Assembly: GCA_029964075.1 (NCBI GenBank)
Contig: CM057129.1
Location: forward strand, 23,365,430 to 23,429,429
Direction: 5' to 3'
DNA: 64,000 nt
DNA from: Patiria pectinifera
Taxonomy: Eukaryota > Echinodermata > Asteroidea > Valvatida > Asterinidae
The notes below the pieces were generated by a model that was not told the DNA's origin, did not search any database, and was given only the letters and a program-made list of their open reading frames with translations. How positions within the stretch are numbered: the stretch's first letter is position 1; each line of letters opens with the position of its first letter. Shown here one piece after another: positions 34,355 through 45,960 of the stretch. The position numbers were made by a program, and so were the translations under genes.

Positions 34355-34612
34355 GAGTGCAGTATCCGCTCCGTTCACAAGTACCCCCTCACCGGCAAAG
34401 AAAGCACAGTTGGGGGTGACCGACCGACACCATCTTGCCTGATTGCAATTTTGCCGCGACGGGCGGCCGTACCATGTACCACTGCGTGTATAGTACGAAT
34501 CCCCTGGTGTACGTGCGTCACACACAAGGAACGGTGCGCGTCAACTAGCTAAATGTCCCGCCCATGGGACGTCGTTGCTAAGTAAAAGGGCGCCCTCTTT
34601 CGTTGGCGCATG
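34355..34612. repeat. dispersed GC-rich repeat B, copy 2 (inverted)
   Basis: It is the complement of 10437-10697 over nearly the full length (CCGCTCCGTTCACAAGTACC at the left, GCGCATGGAGCCCATA at the right). It lies just 3' of the SNAPC3 stop. Confidence 0.7.
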
Positions 34613-34824
34613 GAGCCCATATATGAGCTGCAGTTTTGACAAACTGGTTTTGCACATTGTGCAGCATATGTCCTGAAGTTGCTGTTAACCACACCACAGG
34701 CACACAAGAGAACAACATTGTCCTCATGCACTCCGCTATCCTGAATAGGCAACACAATGATTCCTGCACAAAAACTCGTAGCCTCTTCTTTGTCCTGCCC
34801 ACTGTATCTGTCAACCAACTCTGG

Positions 34825-37800
34825 TTAGCTGAATATCCCAGGGTCTACAAAGGGGTAGGCAGTGAAGGAACCCAATTTGTTGCCGTGCTTGTCATAGTGG
34901 AGCATCTTGAAGCACTTCTCACAGTAGAAGCTCGGATCCACGTTGGAGAAGCTGTCTGCATATGTTTTCCACCTAGCCAACACAAAGGAGAGGAAATGTA
35001 AGTTACATGTTATATGTAACAACATGGGCGTCGCCAGGATTTTTTCTAGAGGGGGGCAAAACAAATTTTTGCCAAAAAATGCTTGTATTTCTCAACACAT
35101 TCTCGATTTACCAGTTTTAGAGGGGGGGCAGGGACATTTTGCCCCCCCCCCCCCAACTCATTAAATTTACACCACTTTGTCTTCGCGCCTCTTTTTCTTT
35201 TTTTTCTTTTTTTTTTCTTCTTTTTTTTTTTTTTTTGCTTTTCCAGGGGGGGGGGGCAAGTGCCCCCCCTTGCCCCCCCTCGCGATGCCCATGTGTAACA
35301 AATCACTGCTCTGTGTAGCAAGTAAATATGTGTACAGGGTGAGCGGAACGGTTCCAGTGTTCTCCAACTTTGAAAATTAAAGGTCAGTGCGCCGTCCAAA
35401 AGCGGAGGGGGGGGGGACGCTATAATTATGTTAGGGGCGCTATTTGCAGATGAACATGCAATATATGTACAGATAACAGCTTTTAGGCCATTTCTAACAC
35501 AGTACAATACTGTCTCAGCATCATCATGAAATTGGCTTTCCAGTTATTATTATTCTTTTGGTGCTACATTTTTTTTTTAAATATGAAATAAAATTGTTGG
35601 GGTTTGGGTTCCGCTTTTTTGGACTCGCCCTGTAACTTAAACCATGTAGGCAAAGCGGATTGCAACCAAATTTAGCTGGTTCACCCACTCACCACTTTTA
35701 AATTTGTGAATTGCGGGGTACTGTGGTAGGCTTGGCTTAGCCTGAAAGTGACAGTGAAGTAGACTGGTTCCTCAATTTCACTCTAGGCCTTCACAGGATT
35801 GAGTCATTTACTAAGACAGTGACTTAAAGCTACAGTCCATCGTTTGCAGCTATCCGAAGAGTAACTGGCGTAATTCTTGTTGAAAAACATACTTCGTTGA
35901 AAGATAGTAAGGGGACTAAACTCCCTGTGAAATTATTCTTTCTGGCAAGCTGTCGTTTTGAAGTAATCAACGAAAGAAGGCCTTTCCAACGGTGCTTCGT
36001 AAGACGCACTGTAGGAAATTTAAGTTAGTAGTCCGTTTTGTTATTCGGAGAAGTGCGCGCAAGCATTGGCATGATGCACACGCGGTTGCTATAATTCGTT
36101 GGATCAGTGCGCGACATCGCGTAGCTGCAATCGGCTCAGTGTGAACGTGTCTCGGACGCTGAATTCAGGCCCAATTCGAAACATGATTCAGCAACTTTTG
36201 ATTTGAAATCGAGATCCTAGAATGCTGTTTTTCTCGGAATATACAGCTGAAGCTGAGCTGATACTTCATCAGGTTAGTTGTTCAGCACCCTTCTTTAGAT
36301 TTTGAGCACTTTTGTTGCTTCAAGTGAACAAAATGCACCAATTACAAATGATGGACTATATCTTTAAGTTGTTTAACATACTCACCTGGAAGTATAAACA
36401 TTACAGCAGGTACAGATGACACGTTTCCAGCCTGGTTTGTGAATCAGTACTGGGTACATACTGGGATCTTGACAGTCAGTGTTGGTCAGTAACCTGCAAA
36501 AAAAGGAAAGGCAATTTTCTGTTGAATGTTGGCCTCTTAAAAGATTTCTTTTCTGCCATGCAAAGGTTATAATTGGCATGCATTTTTTTTTACCCATGAA
36601 AGGTTCACATAGCCCCCCCCTTCCCTCGGTTAATTGATGTGCATTTAAAATATGCCAGCTCTTCCTACCAGTTACCTCTTTTGTCTGTTGATTGAATTTG
36701 ACTAGTTGCAGTGTTTACATGAATGTGATCGTTTTTTTACTAACCAGTATACAACTGCATGGCAAGGGTGGATCCAGGGGGCCAAAGGGGGCCATGGGCC
36801 CCCCCCCCCCAAAAAAAAACCGGATTCAATTTTTTTTTTTTAGATGACTTTGCAATAAAGGCAGGCAATGAGTACACCACCATCTTTTCCTCAAAAAACA
36901 TTGGTTAAAGTGGTCAGAAATTGCCTCAGATTGCACCACAGAGCATCTAGAATCCAAAACATTTTCGGGCCCTTAAGCAGGCCCCAAACCCCATGCCGTA
37001 ATTTTTCGGACACACTTTTTGGAGGACCAAATTTTTTTTTGGGCCCCCCCCCCAAAAACAAATTGTGTTCTGGATCCGCCCTTGCTGCACGGCAGGGGAG
37101 GTGGAAGAAATTTGTGACGGTCTGTAATTAACGATGATGGTAACTCAAAACACAAAATGCATTTCTGCAAGACTTGGGAATTGAGCAGAATCAGACGAAC
37201 TCGGTCGCTACCTGAGATCGTTAAACACCATGATGTGTTGACAGTTCCCGAGATGGTTGTACAGGTAGGGATAGCCGAGGCGGATGTCCAGGTCATTAAA
37301 GGTGAAGTCATCCATAGACTTGGACTGCATTGTCTTTTTGGGTTTCATCCAGTCCAGGACAACCCTGGGGACAAAAATCAATTTAAAAATCTACATAACA
37401 AAAGCCAATACATGAATTTCTTTGTCTCCACATTTCATTTAAAGGGAATGTGCAACATTTGCTTTTGCTGCAATTTTCAGAAATAAATGGATTTGGAGGA
37501 TTAGTATGTTATAACAAAATATTGTTAAAATGACTTGTTTCACGTTTTGGGTTCGTAGATGCTAGAAAAACCAAGAAAACCAATCATATTCTTGTAGTCT
37601 GGTTCCCTGACGCCACTTAAGATGAACCGGAGCAATTTATAGACTTTGGGGAATAGTAAGATCATGAGAATCAGTCTAGCAGGCTTGTAGCCTTCACAGG
37701 TGTGTAATCAATTGCAATGAAAAGGCAGACGAACTAAATAAGAAAAATTAGGAGCACTTTTTGAAAAAAAGCCAGTTTTCTCCAACGCTGGTCAGCCGAC

Positions 37801-40800
37801 CAGCGTTGGAAAAATACACTTTTTCTTGAAAATGTCAGCACACCAGGAGCTGCAACTTTAAAGGATGCTTTGGGCTGTTATTCCCTAACAATCCAGTAAG
37901 GTATTTCGTGATAAGTTGATCATTTTGTTTTTTGATGTTTGCAAATATTGTATCTTCCCTTTAACCCAATTTTAACAAAGTAATTGACAGAACCAGGATT
38001 TGAACAGAATACCTCCAGAATACCATACTTGTGCTCTACCGACTGAACTATCAAGCCCTTTATCAAATTTGTCGAGACGCTACTAATTATATTTACAACA
38101 TGGTATTGCGAAGTCAAAAATACAGCGATTGTGAATGAAAAGAATGATCATCCAGCATCCCTCAGTCAACTTGCATCCTTCTCACGCCTCACCGCACCCA
38201 TCCTTATAACATCGCATCATCGTTGGAATCCCTCATTCTCCTGACGACGGGCAGAACATACTGTTCGAAACGTCGAGTCCCTCCGGTTCTTTTCAGAACC
38301 ACACATACTCACAAAAGAGATTTATTCACAGGGTGCTACCGCAAACATATCTTGTCTTAATGAAAAGTTGACCGGTGACCTACTTGCTCAAATCTCGGCT
38401 GAGAGGGTCACGGTGGTCATTGTAGAAGGTGTCTTCGATCACGAAGTAGGAGGACTTGTAGACGTCTTGCTGCTTGGGTTCCTGGGGAGCGTCGGGGACC
38501 TGGCTGTACTCCCCCGATGCCACGCACAGGTCCGCTGCACAGATGATCTTGTCCCGCAGAGCCGTGAGTTTCTGGTCGGCCATCACAAGGATCTCCCGGT
38601 CGACGAAATAGGGCCTGTAGACATTCGATTGCTGTGAGGAGAGAGGGATGCAGGGATGAAACAGTTTCTTCCTGAAAACTCCGGATGGATCGGAGTCACA
38701 TTAACCCTAACCCCCTCGAGTCATTTACAAGAAACCTTCCTCACTCTTGCAAATTCCAACACCATATGGTAACTCAACACCCAAACTGTTGGACTCTGAT
38801 TATGGTGGTATGCCTGACCCCATGTAAAGCATAATCAGTTTACTAGTGCAGTACTCACTCCAACAGATTCCAACAAACCCTGCAGTTGGATTTTGAAGGG
38901 TTGGGGTGGTAAGGGTTAAAAGACAACTGTCATTGCTTTGGAAAACACTCCTTTGTGAAATCTAACTCTGTTTGAAACCGCATGAAACCACGTTTCAACT
39001 AAAATGTTATTAACATTTAAAAAAACTTTGTAGCCCAAGAGTGCATTCAACAAAGGAAAAAAGGCAAACATCACTGAAAGTTGCCTGTAATCTTACAGCA
39101 ACTGAAATATGCATAAACATTGTAGCCTCCACAACAAAACAAAAAATCACTGACTGGACACTTATAAAGGAGTATTGAAGTAAGATAATGGCATAAATGG
39201 AGAATGTTTTGAGGCTATACCTACATGAATCGCTTGTGAAGCTCTGAAAAATGTGACAGAGAGAACGGCCGTGGGCTTTTTGACACAGATTTCTTCCTCA
39301 TCGTCAATGGCGGCATTGAAGCAATCCTTTACACACAAAAAACAAACGATAAGATCGGTAGCATTTAAACAAAACATGTTAGGGGGTTCATAATAAGTGT
39401 CAAGCAGTGTTCTCCAACTTTGAAAATTAAAGGTCGGTGTGCCGTCAAAAAGTGAAGGGGGGGGGGGAGCACGCTATAATTATGTTAGGGGCGCTTTTTG
39501 CAGTCATACATTTCTTTATGCTAGGGGGCGCTATTTGCAGTCATACAATTCTTTATGCTAGGGGGGCGCTATTTGCAGATGAACATGCAATTTGTACAGA
39601 TAACAGCTTTTAGGCCATTTCTAACACAGTACAATACTGGCTCAGCATCATCTTTTTTAACACATCAGTGACCAGGGACTCTGAGGCAGTTTGGCCTTGA
39701 GACTTTTGATCTGATGGATTGCTACAATGGGCAGGCTTGTCAGTTTGACAAGTGTTGCATGTTATTACTTTTGGCAGAGTTTCTGGCCAAATATACCCTG
39801 GAGGGTAAGGGTAGTCCCACGTGTTTGTCTTTGTTATTATTGTTTCTTTTTTTCTCTCTTAAGCTTTGTGGCAACTTTTGAAGCTTGGCGGGTGCCTCAG
39901 AAAGCTTGGCGGGGCACCAGGTTATATTTACAGGTTGGAGAACACTGGTCAAGTTTTGTGTGTGTGTGTTTTACTCAAGGACTAACGTTTCTCTACGGGA
40001 GTAAGAGGAGTCAGGTTGGCGTAGCGGTACTTTCCTCTCTTTCTATGCTGTGACCCGGGTTCGATTCCTGCCTGGGCCAATATGTGGATTAGGTTTCAGT
40101 CCCTACTTGATTCCGTGGGATTTCCTCAGATTATTCTGTGGTTTCCTCTAAAACTGTAATTTCTTCACAATGTCTCCTCTTTACTGGGCCCCATAGGAGA
40201 CCAGTGGATTCCACTGAATGGGTTGTACCCAGTTAAAATAATAATTAAATAAATGAATGTAGTAAAACGCCTAAATTACAACGCGGAAAAAAAAGCAGCT
40301 GATGGCACAGGATGGGGAAAAAGTTGACATTGTTTTGCTTAAGATCAACAACCAGAACACATGATGTACACAACAGGCCAGTATGATGCATTATACATAC
40401 GCAGTGAATATCCTTTTGATTCGGGCAGTAAATGCAGCTCACATACGCACCACACTGTACACGACAGGGACTCTAATGTGAACAATTCTACTTTTAGGTT
40501 TGGCGAACCCCCTCCCCCAGTTTTAGGTCAGGGAACATGTCTGGTACCTATGATATGCTTGGAATCCATTTTATTTTGGTTTGTTTACTGTTTGTTCCAT
40601 TTGTTTACTTGACCCGCAAGACAGTTGTTTTAATAATCTTTTGATAATCTTTTAATAATTGTTGTGTCACTTACGCGAGAAACGTCGGTCTTTCTATATC
40701 GCTTGTCCATCTTTCCGTATTTTTTGTGTCGTAACCTGGGGAACAACAAAAATTATTCAGAAAAGTTCATCTCAAACACTTATCAAATTTGAGAGCGATT

Positions 40801-43481
40801 GCAAGTGTTGAGGTTTGAGGTTTGTAGCAAGTTCACCGTACCTGCAACTGTCTGTCCAATTGCAGAATTTTACAACAGAAATTTCTAGTAATCGACTCCT
40901 TCAAAAAATTCCTGAATAGTAAGGAATTCCACAAAAATACAAATACAAAAATGAAAAAAATATAAAAAGGAAGCATAACAAAAATAATTTAACAGAAAAC
41001 CTGCGTAGAACAGATTTGTGTGTGATGGAAACTTCACTGAACATTTTTACCATGTTGTGCAGTTCAATATATGTGAGTTGACACCACAAAATGAGCTCAA
41101 AGACAGATTTGTTCTTAAGAATTTAGATATTTGAATTTCTGATTTCTGCACAACAGCTTTCTAATGTTATTTCACATTTGAGGTACTGTGATCAATGAAG
41201 GAAAGGAAGAGTTGTTTCCAAAAACATTTGCCAATTTGTTACCTTTTAGAATCCCGCCCTCTCCTAGTTGCCCAAAACCAGTTTCGACGGCTGTTATGTA
41301 CTTAATTATTATTTTTTTAAACAACCAAAGAACGAAAAATATACTTTCCAAACAGCTGTTTATACTGTGCACATTCTATTAATTTTCATAACCGTGCAAA
41401 TTTTTCACTTTTATCAAAAGGTTATATCGTGTTTCAGAAAAAAACTCTTCAGACATAGAATGCCAACTTTATAGAAATTGAGTTGGGAATGTGCATTGTA
41501 TCTAGAGGCTTCACACGTTTAAATTTTTTTCCCATAAAATTTTCAGGGACCGAAGAAAGCCAACTAATGAATGGGTTAAATTACATTTTATATTCAAGCC
41601 AATTTTTTTTTTAAACTGGGGACAGGTAAAGGAATAACAGGGATGAGGTTCATCTATAACCAAAACAACCCTTTTATTTTGGCTTTTCTCTCTGTGCTGT
41701 AACGTGGCAATATGTGACTTTCAGGATCACTTCCTGGGGACAGGGAACATATTCTTGGATCAGGGTGACCATTTTAGCCGATTTTCGGCTGACTTTGACA
41801 GATTTTTTGTTAAAAAACGAGTTTGACAGAAAATTTGACAGAAAGGATTTTTTGGCAAATATCTGGCAGAATTCTGCAAAAATGGTTATTTGACAAAAAA
41901 CCATAGCAAATTTGAAAACATATAGTACATGTGTTTCAAAAAGCTTCAGTCTTTTCACACAAAAACCTTGCATAATGGGACAGGGTGGCTGGTTTAGGTG
42001 CTGTGTTTCACTGGGGAGCGGACTTCGTCACGACGCAACTGCATTTTGCCTGAAATTTACGCAATAATTTCACAACATCTTTATGCGACTATAGATTGTT
42101 TATAATGTAATTTGAACCCTAATTAAGGCAATACTACAAACCTGTATGTGGTTTTAAGTGTTTACAGTGTATTTCAAGTAATTCTGGGGAATTTGGCACA
42201 TTTTTTGATAAATCTGACAGATTTTTGAAGTGCATTTAGCAGAATTTTGCCATGACCTTACGGTCACCCTGTCTTGGAGGGTTACCGCAGTCTATAAAGA
42301 GGCTGCTTACTGTAATGTTCTCAGGTGTTTTGCTCCTTCCGGTATGCCTTTGGATGTGCCTAGAGAGCACCCTATGTCAAGTGGATGATCATCCTCAGCT
42401 GGAGAGCGCAGCATTTCAGGACTGTTCAACCAAGAAAAAAAATTGTTATCTAGTTACAGAAAAAAAAGTTCAAAAGCATACAGAACTTTTGTTCACTTCA
42501 TGTCCTGGTACAGGATAGTCTTAAAGATGTTGAACTTAAAGTCCTAGCCTCCCTAACCCTGACCCTAACCCTCCAGGGTATTCTCAGTATTCTGGCTTGA
42601 AACCCTACTAAATGCAGCAAAACGCAACACTTGTCAAAATGACAAGCCTGCTCAGTGTAGCAAGATCCATCAGATCAAAAAACTCTATAGGCTAAAGTGC
42701 CCCGGAGTCTGTGGTCACCCAATTGCTGCGGGATACAACTGTGGCATTGTTCAATGGGACTAGCTTCGATTGTTTCAGAATTGGCCGTTGATGCACTGGT
42801 GTTGGTGGTTCCGTGCAGCAAGGTCCCACAGACAATTTACACCTGATGCAGTGTGTTGCATCTGGCAGGGTAAGTGCTTTCCCGAACCCTTCCAGATGCA
42901 ACACAGAGCAACAAGGGTAAAACTCTGAGTGCGGACCAAGCCGCATTGGGCGATCAACATATAAAGTAAAACACATGGCCAAATCTGAGACGGTGGGAGG
43001 TAGTACCATTGAACATGTTGAGCAACGCCTCCGGTGTTGCAGTTGGCAACCACAGATTCTGAGGCAGTGTGGCCGTGAAAATTTAGACGTGATGGGTCTT
43101 GCTACACTGGGCAGGCTTCTCACTTTGACAAATATCCTGGAGGGTTAGGGTTATACTTGAGGATTTTCTTGGATAAACAAGTCAGGCTCAGAGTGAATCA
43201 AGTCAGCAAGTTATTGTATCAGTACAGTCGACAGTCTCAGCCGGAATGACTGACCTGCAGACCTTCTCCAGTTCCTCAACCACCTCTGCCGTTGTCTCCA
43301 TCATCTCTGCCATCTCCCCGGTGGACTTCTGAATCTTCTCAGGCAGCATGAGCTCTTCTGCTCCCACAACTCCCTCGCACTCCGTCAAGAAGTCGCCGAC
43401 GTGTACCAAGGGAGTCACAACGAATCCTGACTCATCCCTGTACATGTCTTCTGGCATGACGTCTTTATCATCATCATCCAT
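34825..43481 (-). CDS. SNAPC3: snRNA-activating protein complex subunit 3 (SNAP50), probably complete
   Basis: Seven minus-strand exons join in frame: 43481-43255, 40735-40675, 39326-39225, 38631-38384, 37364-37212, 36493-36386 and 34972-34825 (348 aa). Recognisable blocks are [74 protein letters not shown] and [20 protein letters not shown], ending [11 protein letters not shown]. The Cys/His pattern (CQH, CTCC, CEKC) is the SNAP50-type zinc finger. SNAPC binds the proximal sequence element of snRNA genes and recruits RNA polymerase II or III in the nucleus. The start is the ATG at 43481 ([17 protein letters not shown]). An acceptor-like sequence lies just before it, so a 5' UTR intron or an extra coding exon is possible; the protein is shorter than the roughly 410 aa of vertebrate SNAPC3. 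Donor 39225 must be read as CAT|GTAGGT to keep frame. Confidence 0.92.
35023..35293. mobile_element. hAT-like MITE (271 bp) with 8-bp TSD TGTAACAA in SNAPC3 intron 6
   Basis: TIRs CATGGGCGTCGCCAGG and the complement of CATGGGCATCGCGAGG; TGTAACAA at 35015-35022 and 35294-35301. The interior is dominated by poly(T), poly(G) and poly(C) runs. Confidence 0.8.
35354..35532. mobile_element. truncated copy of the CAGTGTTCTCCAAC element
   Basis: It matches the left 180 bp of 39405-39947 (TGTTCTCCAACTTTGAAAAT through GGCCATTTCTAACACAGTAC). The right end is missing. Confidence 0.75.
35828..36370. mobile_element. family C TTAA MITE, copy 3, in SNAPC3 intron 6
   Basis: It lies in inverted orientation relative to copy 1, from TTAAAGCTACAGTCCATCGT to GATGGACTATATCTTTAA. 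Its right end is about 16 bp from the donor side of the SNAPC3 exon at 36386-36493. Confidence 0.8.
36767..37087. mobile_element. MITE with GCAAGGG(T/C)GGATCCAG ends in SNAPC3 intron 5
   Basis: GCAAGGGTGGATCCAGGGGG pairs with CTGGATCCGCCCTTGC. Flanks TGCATG and TGCACG may be a short target duplication. C/A-rich homopolymers lie inside both ends. Confidence 0.65.
37990..38058 (-). repeat. tRNA-derived SINE head in SNAPC3 intron 4
   Basis: The minus strand reads GGCTTGATAGTTCAGTCGGT, AGAGCAC and CTGTTCAAATCCTGG, the same A-box/B-box layout as the 2469, 54836 and 56832 copies. Confidence 0.55.
38235..38300 (+). mobile_element. retroelement 3'-terminal fragment (Penelope-like?)
   Basis: CCTGACGACGGGCAGAACAT, TGTTCGAAACGTCGAGTCCC and CGGTTCTTTTCAGAACC. 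A complementary copy is at 51675-51745. The GACGGC...CGAAACGTCG signature is typical near 3' ends of Penelope-like elements; family assignment is inferred. Confidence 0.4.
38701..38920. mobile_element. TTAACCCTAACC-type MITE in SNAPC3 intron 3
   Basis: It runs from TTAACCCTAACCCCCTC to GGGTGGTAAGGGTTAA. Internal words CCAACA(G)ATTCCAAC and GTTGGATTTTGAAGG recur in both orientations. Confidence 0.65.
39405..39947. mobile_element. 543-bp DNA transposon fragment, TIR CAGTGTTCTCCAAC, in SNAPC3 intron 2
   Basis: CAGTGTTCTCCAAC at the left pairs with GTTGGAGAACACTG at the right. GTCAAG flanks both sides (39399-39404, 39948-39953). The subrepeat TTTGCAGTCATACAATTCTT...GGGGCGCTA occurs two to three times. 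Confidence 0.75.
40005..40262 (+). repeat. tRNA-derived SINE with AT-rich tail in SNAPC3 intron 2
   Basis: Head GGTTGGCGTAGCGGTAC and B box GGGTTCGATTCCTGCC, a body with GGATTTCCTCAGATTATTCT and GTGGTTTCCTC, and a tail AAAATAATAATTAAATAAAT. Orientation is opposite to SNAPC3. Confidence 0.75.
41761..42271. mobile_element. hAT-like MITE (511 bp), 8-bp TSD, in SNAPC3 intron 1
   Basis: TIR CAGGGTGACC and its complement GGTCACCCTG, flanked by TCTTGGAT (41753-41760) and TCTTGGAG (42272-42279), 7 of 8 identical. Subterminal TTTGACAGA/TCTGACAGA words occur. Confidence 0.8.
42550..43154. mobile_element. CCCTAACCCTCCAGG-ended foldback in SNAPC3 intron 1
   Basis: CCCTAACCCTCCAGGGTATT at the left pairs with ATATCCTGGAGGGTTAGGGT at the right; inner arms (TGTCAAAATGACAAGCCTGC near 42633 and its complement near 43105) also pair. 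A related block is at 39668-39760. Confidence 0.65.
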
Positions 43482-43639
43482 CTCGCCTCTGGAATGGAAC
43501 ACGGACTAGAAGCCAGCAAAGAATGGGACTTCAACCTGCAAAAAGAAATCAATAGATTTTGTGATAATTTTTTCTACGCAAGGAGATGTATATTATTAAA
43601 TTTAATATCAACTTCTGCTTATTGACTCCATCTACTTAT

Positions 43640-43765
43640 AGTCGCGTCCTAACTATAGCATGGCCCCAACTACAGTTGGGATGAATCAAACAATAATTTG
43701 GGTTAGTCTAAGCTATGGTTGGGCCGTCCCAACTATAGTTGGGGCGGTGCTTTAGTTGGCCCCGG
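43640..43765. repeat. CCAACTATAGTTGGG-word cluster
   Basis: Palindromic CCAACTAYAGTTGGG and TAACTATAGCATGG words repeat over about 120 bp, just upstream of SNAPC3 exon 1. Confidence 0.5.
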
Positions 43766-44329
43766 GGGCGTAACAACTTCACCACCATTTCCAGCCAGCC
43801 GACACTTGTCAGCAAGCTTCCAGATTTCTGCACTGGTTGTGGGTTAGAGGATCACACAGCAATTAAAAAAGGGCAATATTATTTCATTGAAATAAAAATC
43901 AAATATGCTGATTAGCATGATTTTCACTGCTCCTACAGCCATAGCAGTAAATCAGACACTCCATGCATAAAAAAGTTCACCATAATTGATGCATTTGTAG
44001 GCCAAAATAATAACAATGTACATGCATACATTTATGAAACAAGAATGACGAATTGGTCTCGTTTTTTTTTTCTTCTTTTTGTTGTTTGCTCATACTCATA
44101 TAACTTAAAACTGGTCATCTTTTTCAAATGTCTTTGAATTATAATTCAAAAAGGCCAATACTGACATATATGCAAACACCTTAAAATTTAAATCATTTAA
44201 TATCTAAATTTACAAAAATATGTGTGGGACTGGGAGGCATACTAAAGTGGTTCAATAGAGGGTGCTTCAAAACTAGACTGCAGAGTAAAAAGACCCCGTC
44301 ATCGTTGAAAAAAACCTTAAATTTGCTAA

Positions 44330-44820
44330 GAAAAGGCAATGGATTTTTAGCCGGAGACGGCAAACCTTGAGTAAATGTTAGCTTGCTGGATATGCACTGA
44401 ACATGCGCAGTTACTGTTTTTTGTACTTTGGACATTTTCCTGTGACTTATTTTAGTCTGGCTCCATGCCAACATTATCGTTGTAACTTCGTATTCACAAG
44501 ATGGGTATCAGACCATTTTACAATTTCGGACTTTATTTCCCTTTAAAAAATCCTCCAGTGCCACAAATCTGAAAAAGAAAATAATACTCTGCAATAAAAT
44601 GTTTGAGACACTTTAAAATAATAAAAGAAAAATATTCGTTTTTTGGGGGGATGGGGAAAAAAAACACTCAGAAATGTCGCCAGCGGGGATAGGGATCGAA
44701 TCAGGGTCTTCCCACTCGTGAAATCCGTTGCTTATCCATTAAACCAAGGGTGCTACACAACCGTTGGTGGTAATTTAATATATCTTATAAATTCAGGGCA
44801 CAACTATAGAATACAGGGCC
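44330..44820. mobile_element. family D element with internal tRNA-like head, copy 1
   Basis: It starts GGATTTTTAGCCGGAGACGG, shares long blocks with 60034-60597 (CTGAACATGCGCAGTTACTG, TAGTCTGGCTCCATGCCAA, ATCTGAAAAAGAAAATAATA) and contains a minus-strand tRNA-like B box (CGAATC...) near 44695. Confidence 0.7.
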
Positions 44821-44879
44821 ACTCCATTCCATATCTGGCATCCATGGCTGCGTGGATGCGCAGTCGGTTTTTTTTATAG

Positions 44880-45005
44880 CGCCCTCTATTGATTAAAATT
44901 TACTTCATGCCTACTCCACATCCGCGCATCCAGGCATCCAATAACCCGCCCTCTATTGATTGAAATTTACTTCATGCAAACCCCGCATCCGCGCATCCAC
45001 GCATC
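44880..45005. repeat. short tandem duplication with CGCATCCA words
   Basis: GCCCTCTATTGATTRAAATT followed by TACTTCATGC and CCGCGCATCCA occurs twice (from 44881 and from 44949). Confidence 0.65.
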
Positions 45006-45189
45006 CAAGACGGTATGAGTGGGTAGGTTTGGGTTGGTTTATAGAGTAGGCCTAGTGGGTCCTATAGGGTAAATACAGTAGAAGGTCCTGGGGTAAATAA
45101 AGCACGTGGATACAATATACGGGGTGGAGTTGAGCACTGGAGGGTCTAAAGAGGGCGCTATTTCCCTGTAATAAGAAATGCGGCTAGCA

Positions 45190-45960
45190 GGGACAACGTG
45201 AATTGAATGGGGAGCAGGGGTTAAGTAAATCTAAGTCCAAAGTAGGTGCCAGGAAGTGGATACGCGGATACGGGGATACGGGTACTCCTAGAACTATGGT
45301 GGAGCCTCATAGATTTAGAACCCCGCAAAATTGTTGTCAGCACAAAACACTAATTAAGTACAAAAACGTCCATCAAAATGCAGACATTTCCCACAGATGA
45401 TGCACGCATATGATCGAGCGATGATTTCGGTTCGCTCGGAGTGCGCCGTGGGGGGTACGGTACATGCACTTGTACACATGCGCATACTATCATTTCGCTT
45501 GTATCGTACCCCCCGCGGCACGCTCCGAGCGAACCGAAAATCATCGCTCGATCATATGCGTGCACGTTTCAAGTGTCAGGTTGAAAGGGCATATTTTTCA
45601 TCATTTTGGCCTAAAAACCGACAGAATCCACCTATGTTAGTTCCGCGCATGATACGTGAGTATGTCAAGAGATAAAGTACGGAGTATAGGGGCAAACTGT
45701 GCAGCGGTTCTGTGTGAAATGTCTGCATTTTGATGGACGTTTTTGTTCTTTATTAGTGTTTTGTGCTGCAGACAATTTTGCGGGCTTCTACATCTATGAG
45801 GCTCCGCTCACGCGGAGCCTCATAGTTCTAGGAGTATCCATATCCATGTTGGAAAATAACAAAGGCAGAGACAACGTGAGTTGAATGGGGAGCAGGGGGA
45901 AAATGTCTAAGTCCAAAGTAGGTGCCGGGAAGTGGATACGCGGATACGCGGATACGGGGT
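45190..45960. mobile_element. foldback flanked by long direct repeats
   Basis: The direct repeat GGACAACGTGAATTGAATGG...AGTGGATACGCGGATACG lies at about 45190-45275 and again at about 45868-45958. Between them is a foldback, 45283-45838: outer arms TACTCCTAGAACTATG and its complement, inner hairpin 45403-45565 (ATATGATCGAGCGATGAT and its complement). It is dense in (GGATACGC)n units. Confidence 0.75.

Noticed and set aside
42555..42580. Interstitial telomere repeat
   Set aside because: CCTAACCCTGACCCTAACCC is too short and is the end of a transposon family sharing TTAACCCTAACC.
43203..43502. 99-aa minus-strand frame starting at 43502 as the SNAPC3 N-terminus
   Set aside because: Its first codon is GTG, not ATG, and its last residues read through the splice donor at 43254. 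The ATG at 43481 and donor after 43255 are used instead.
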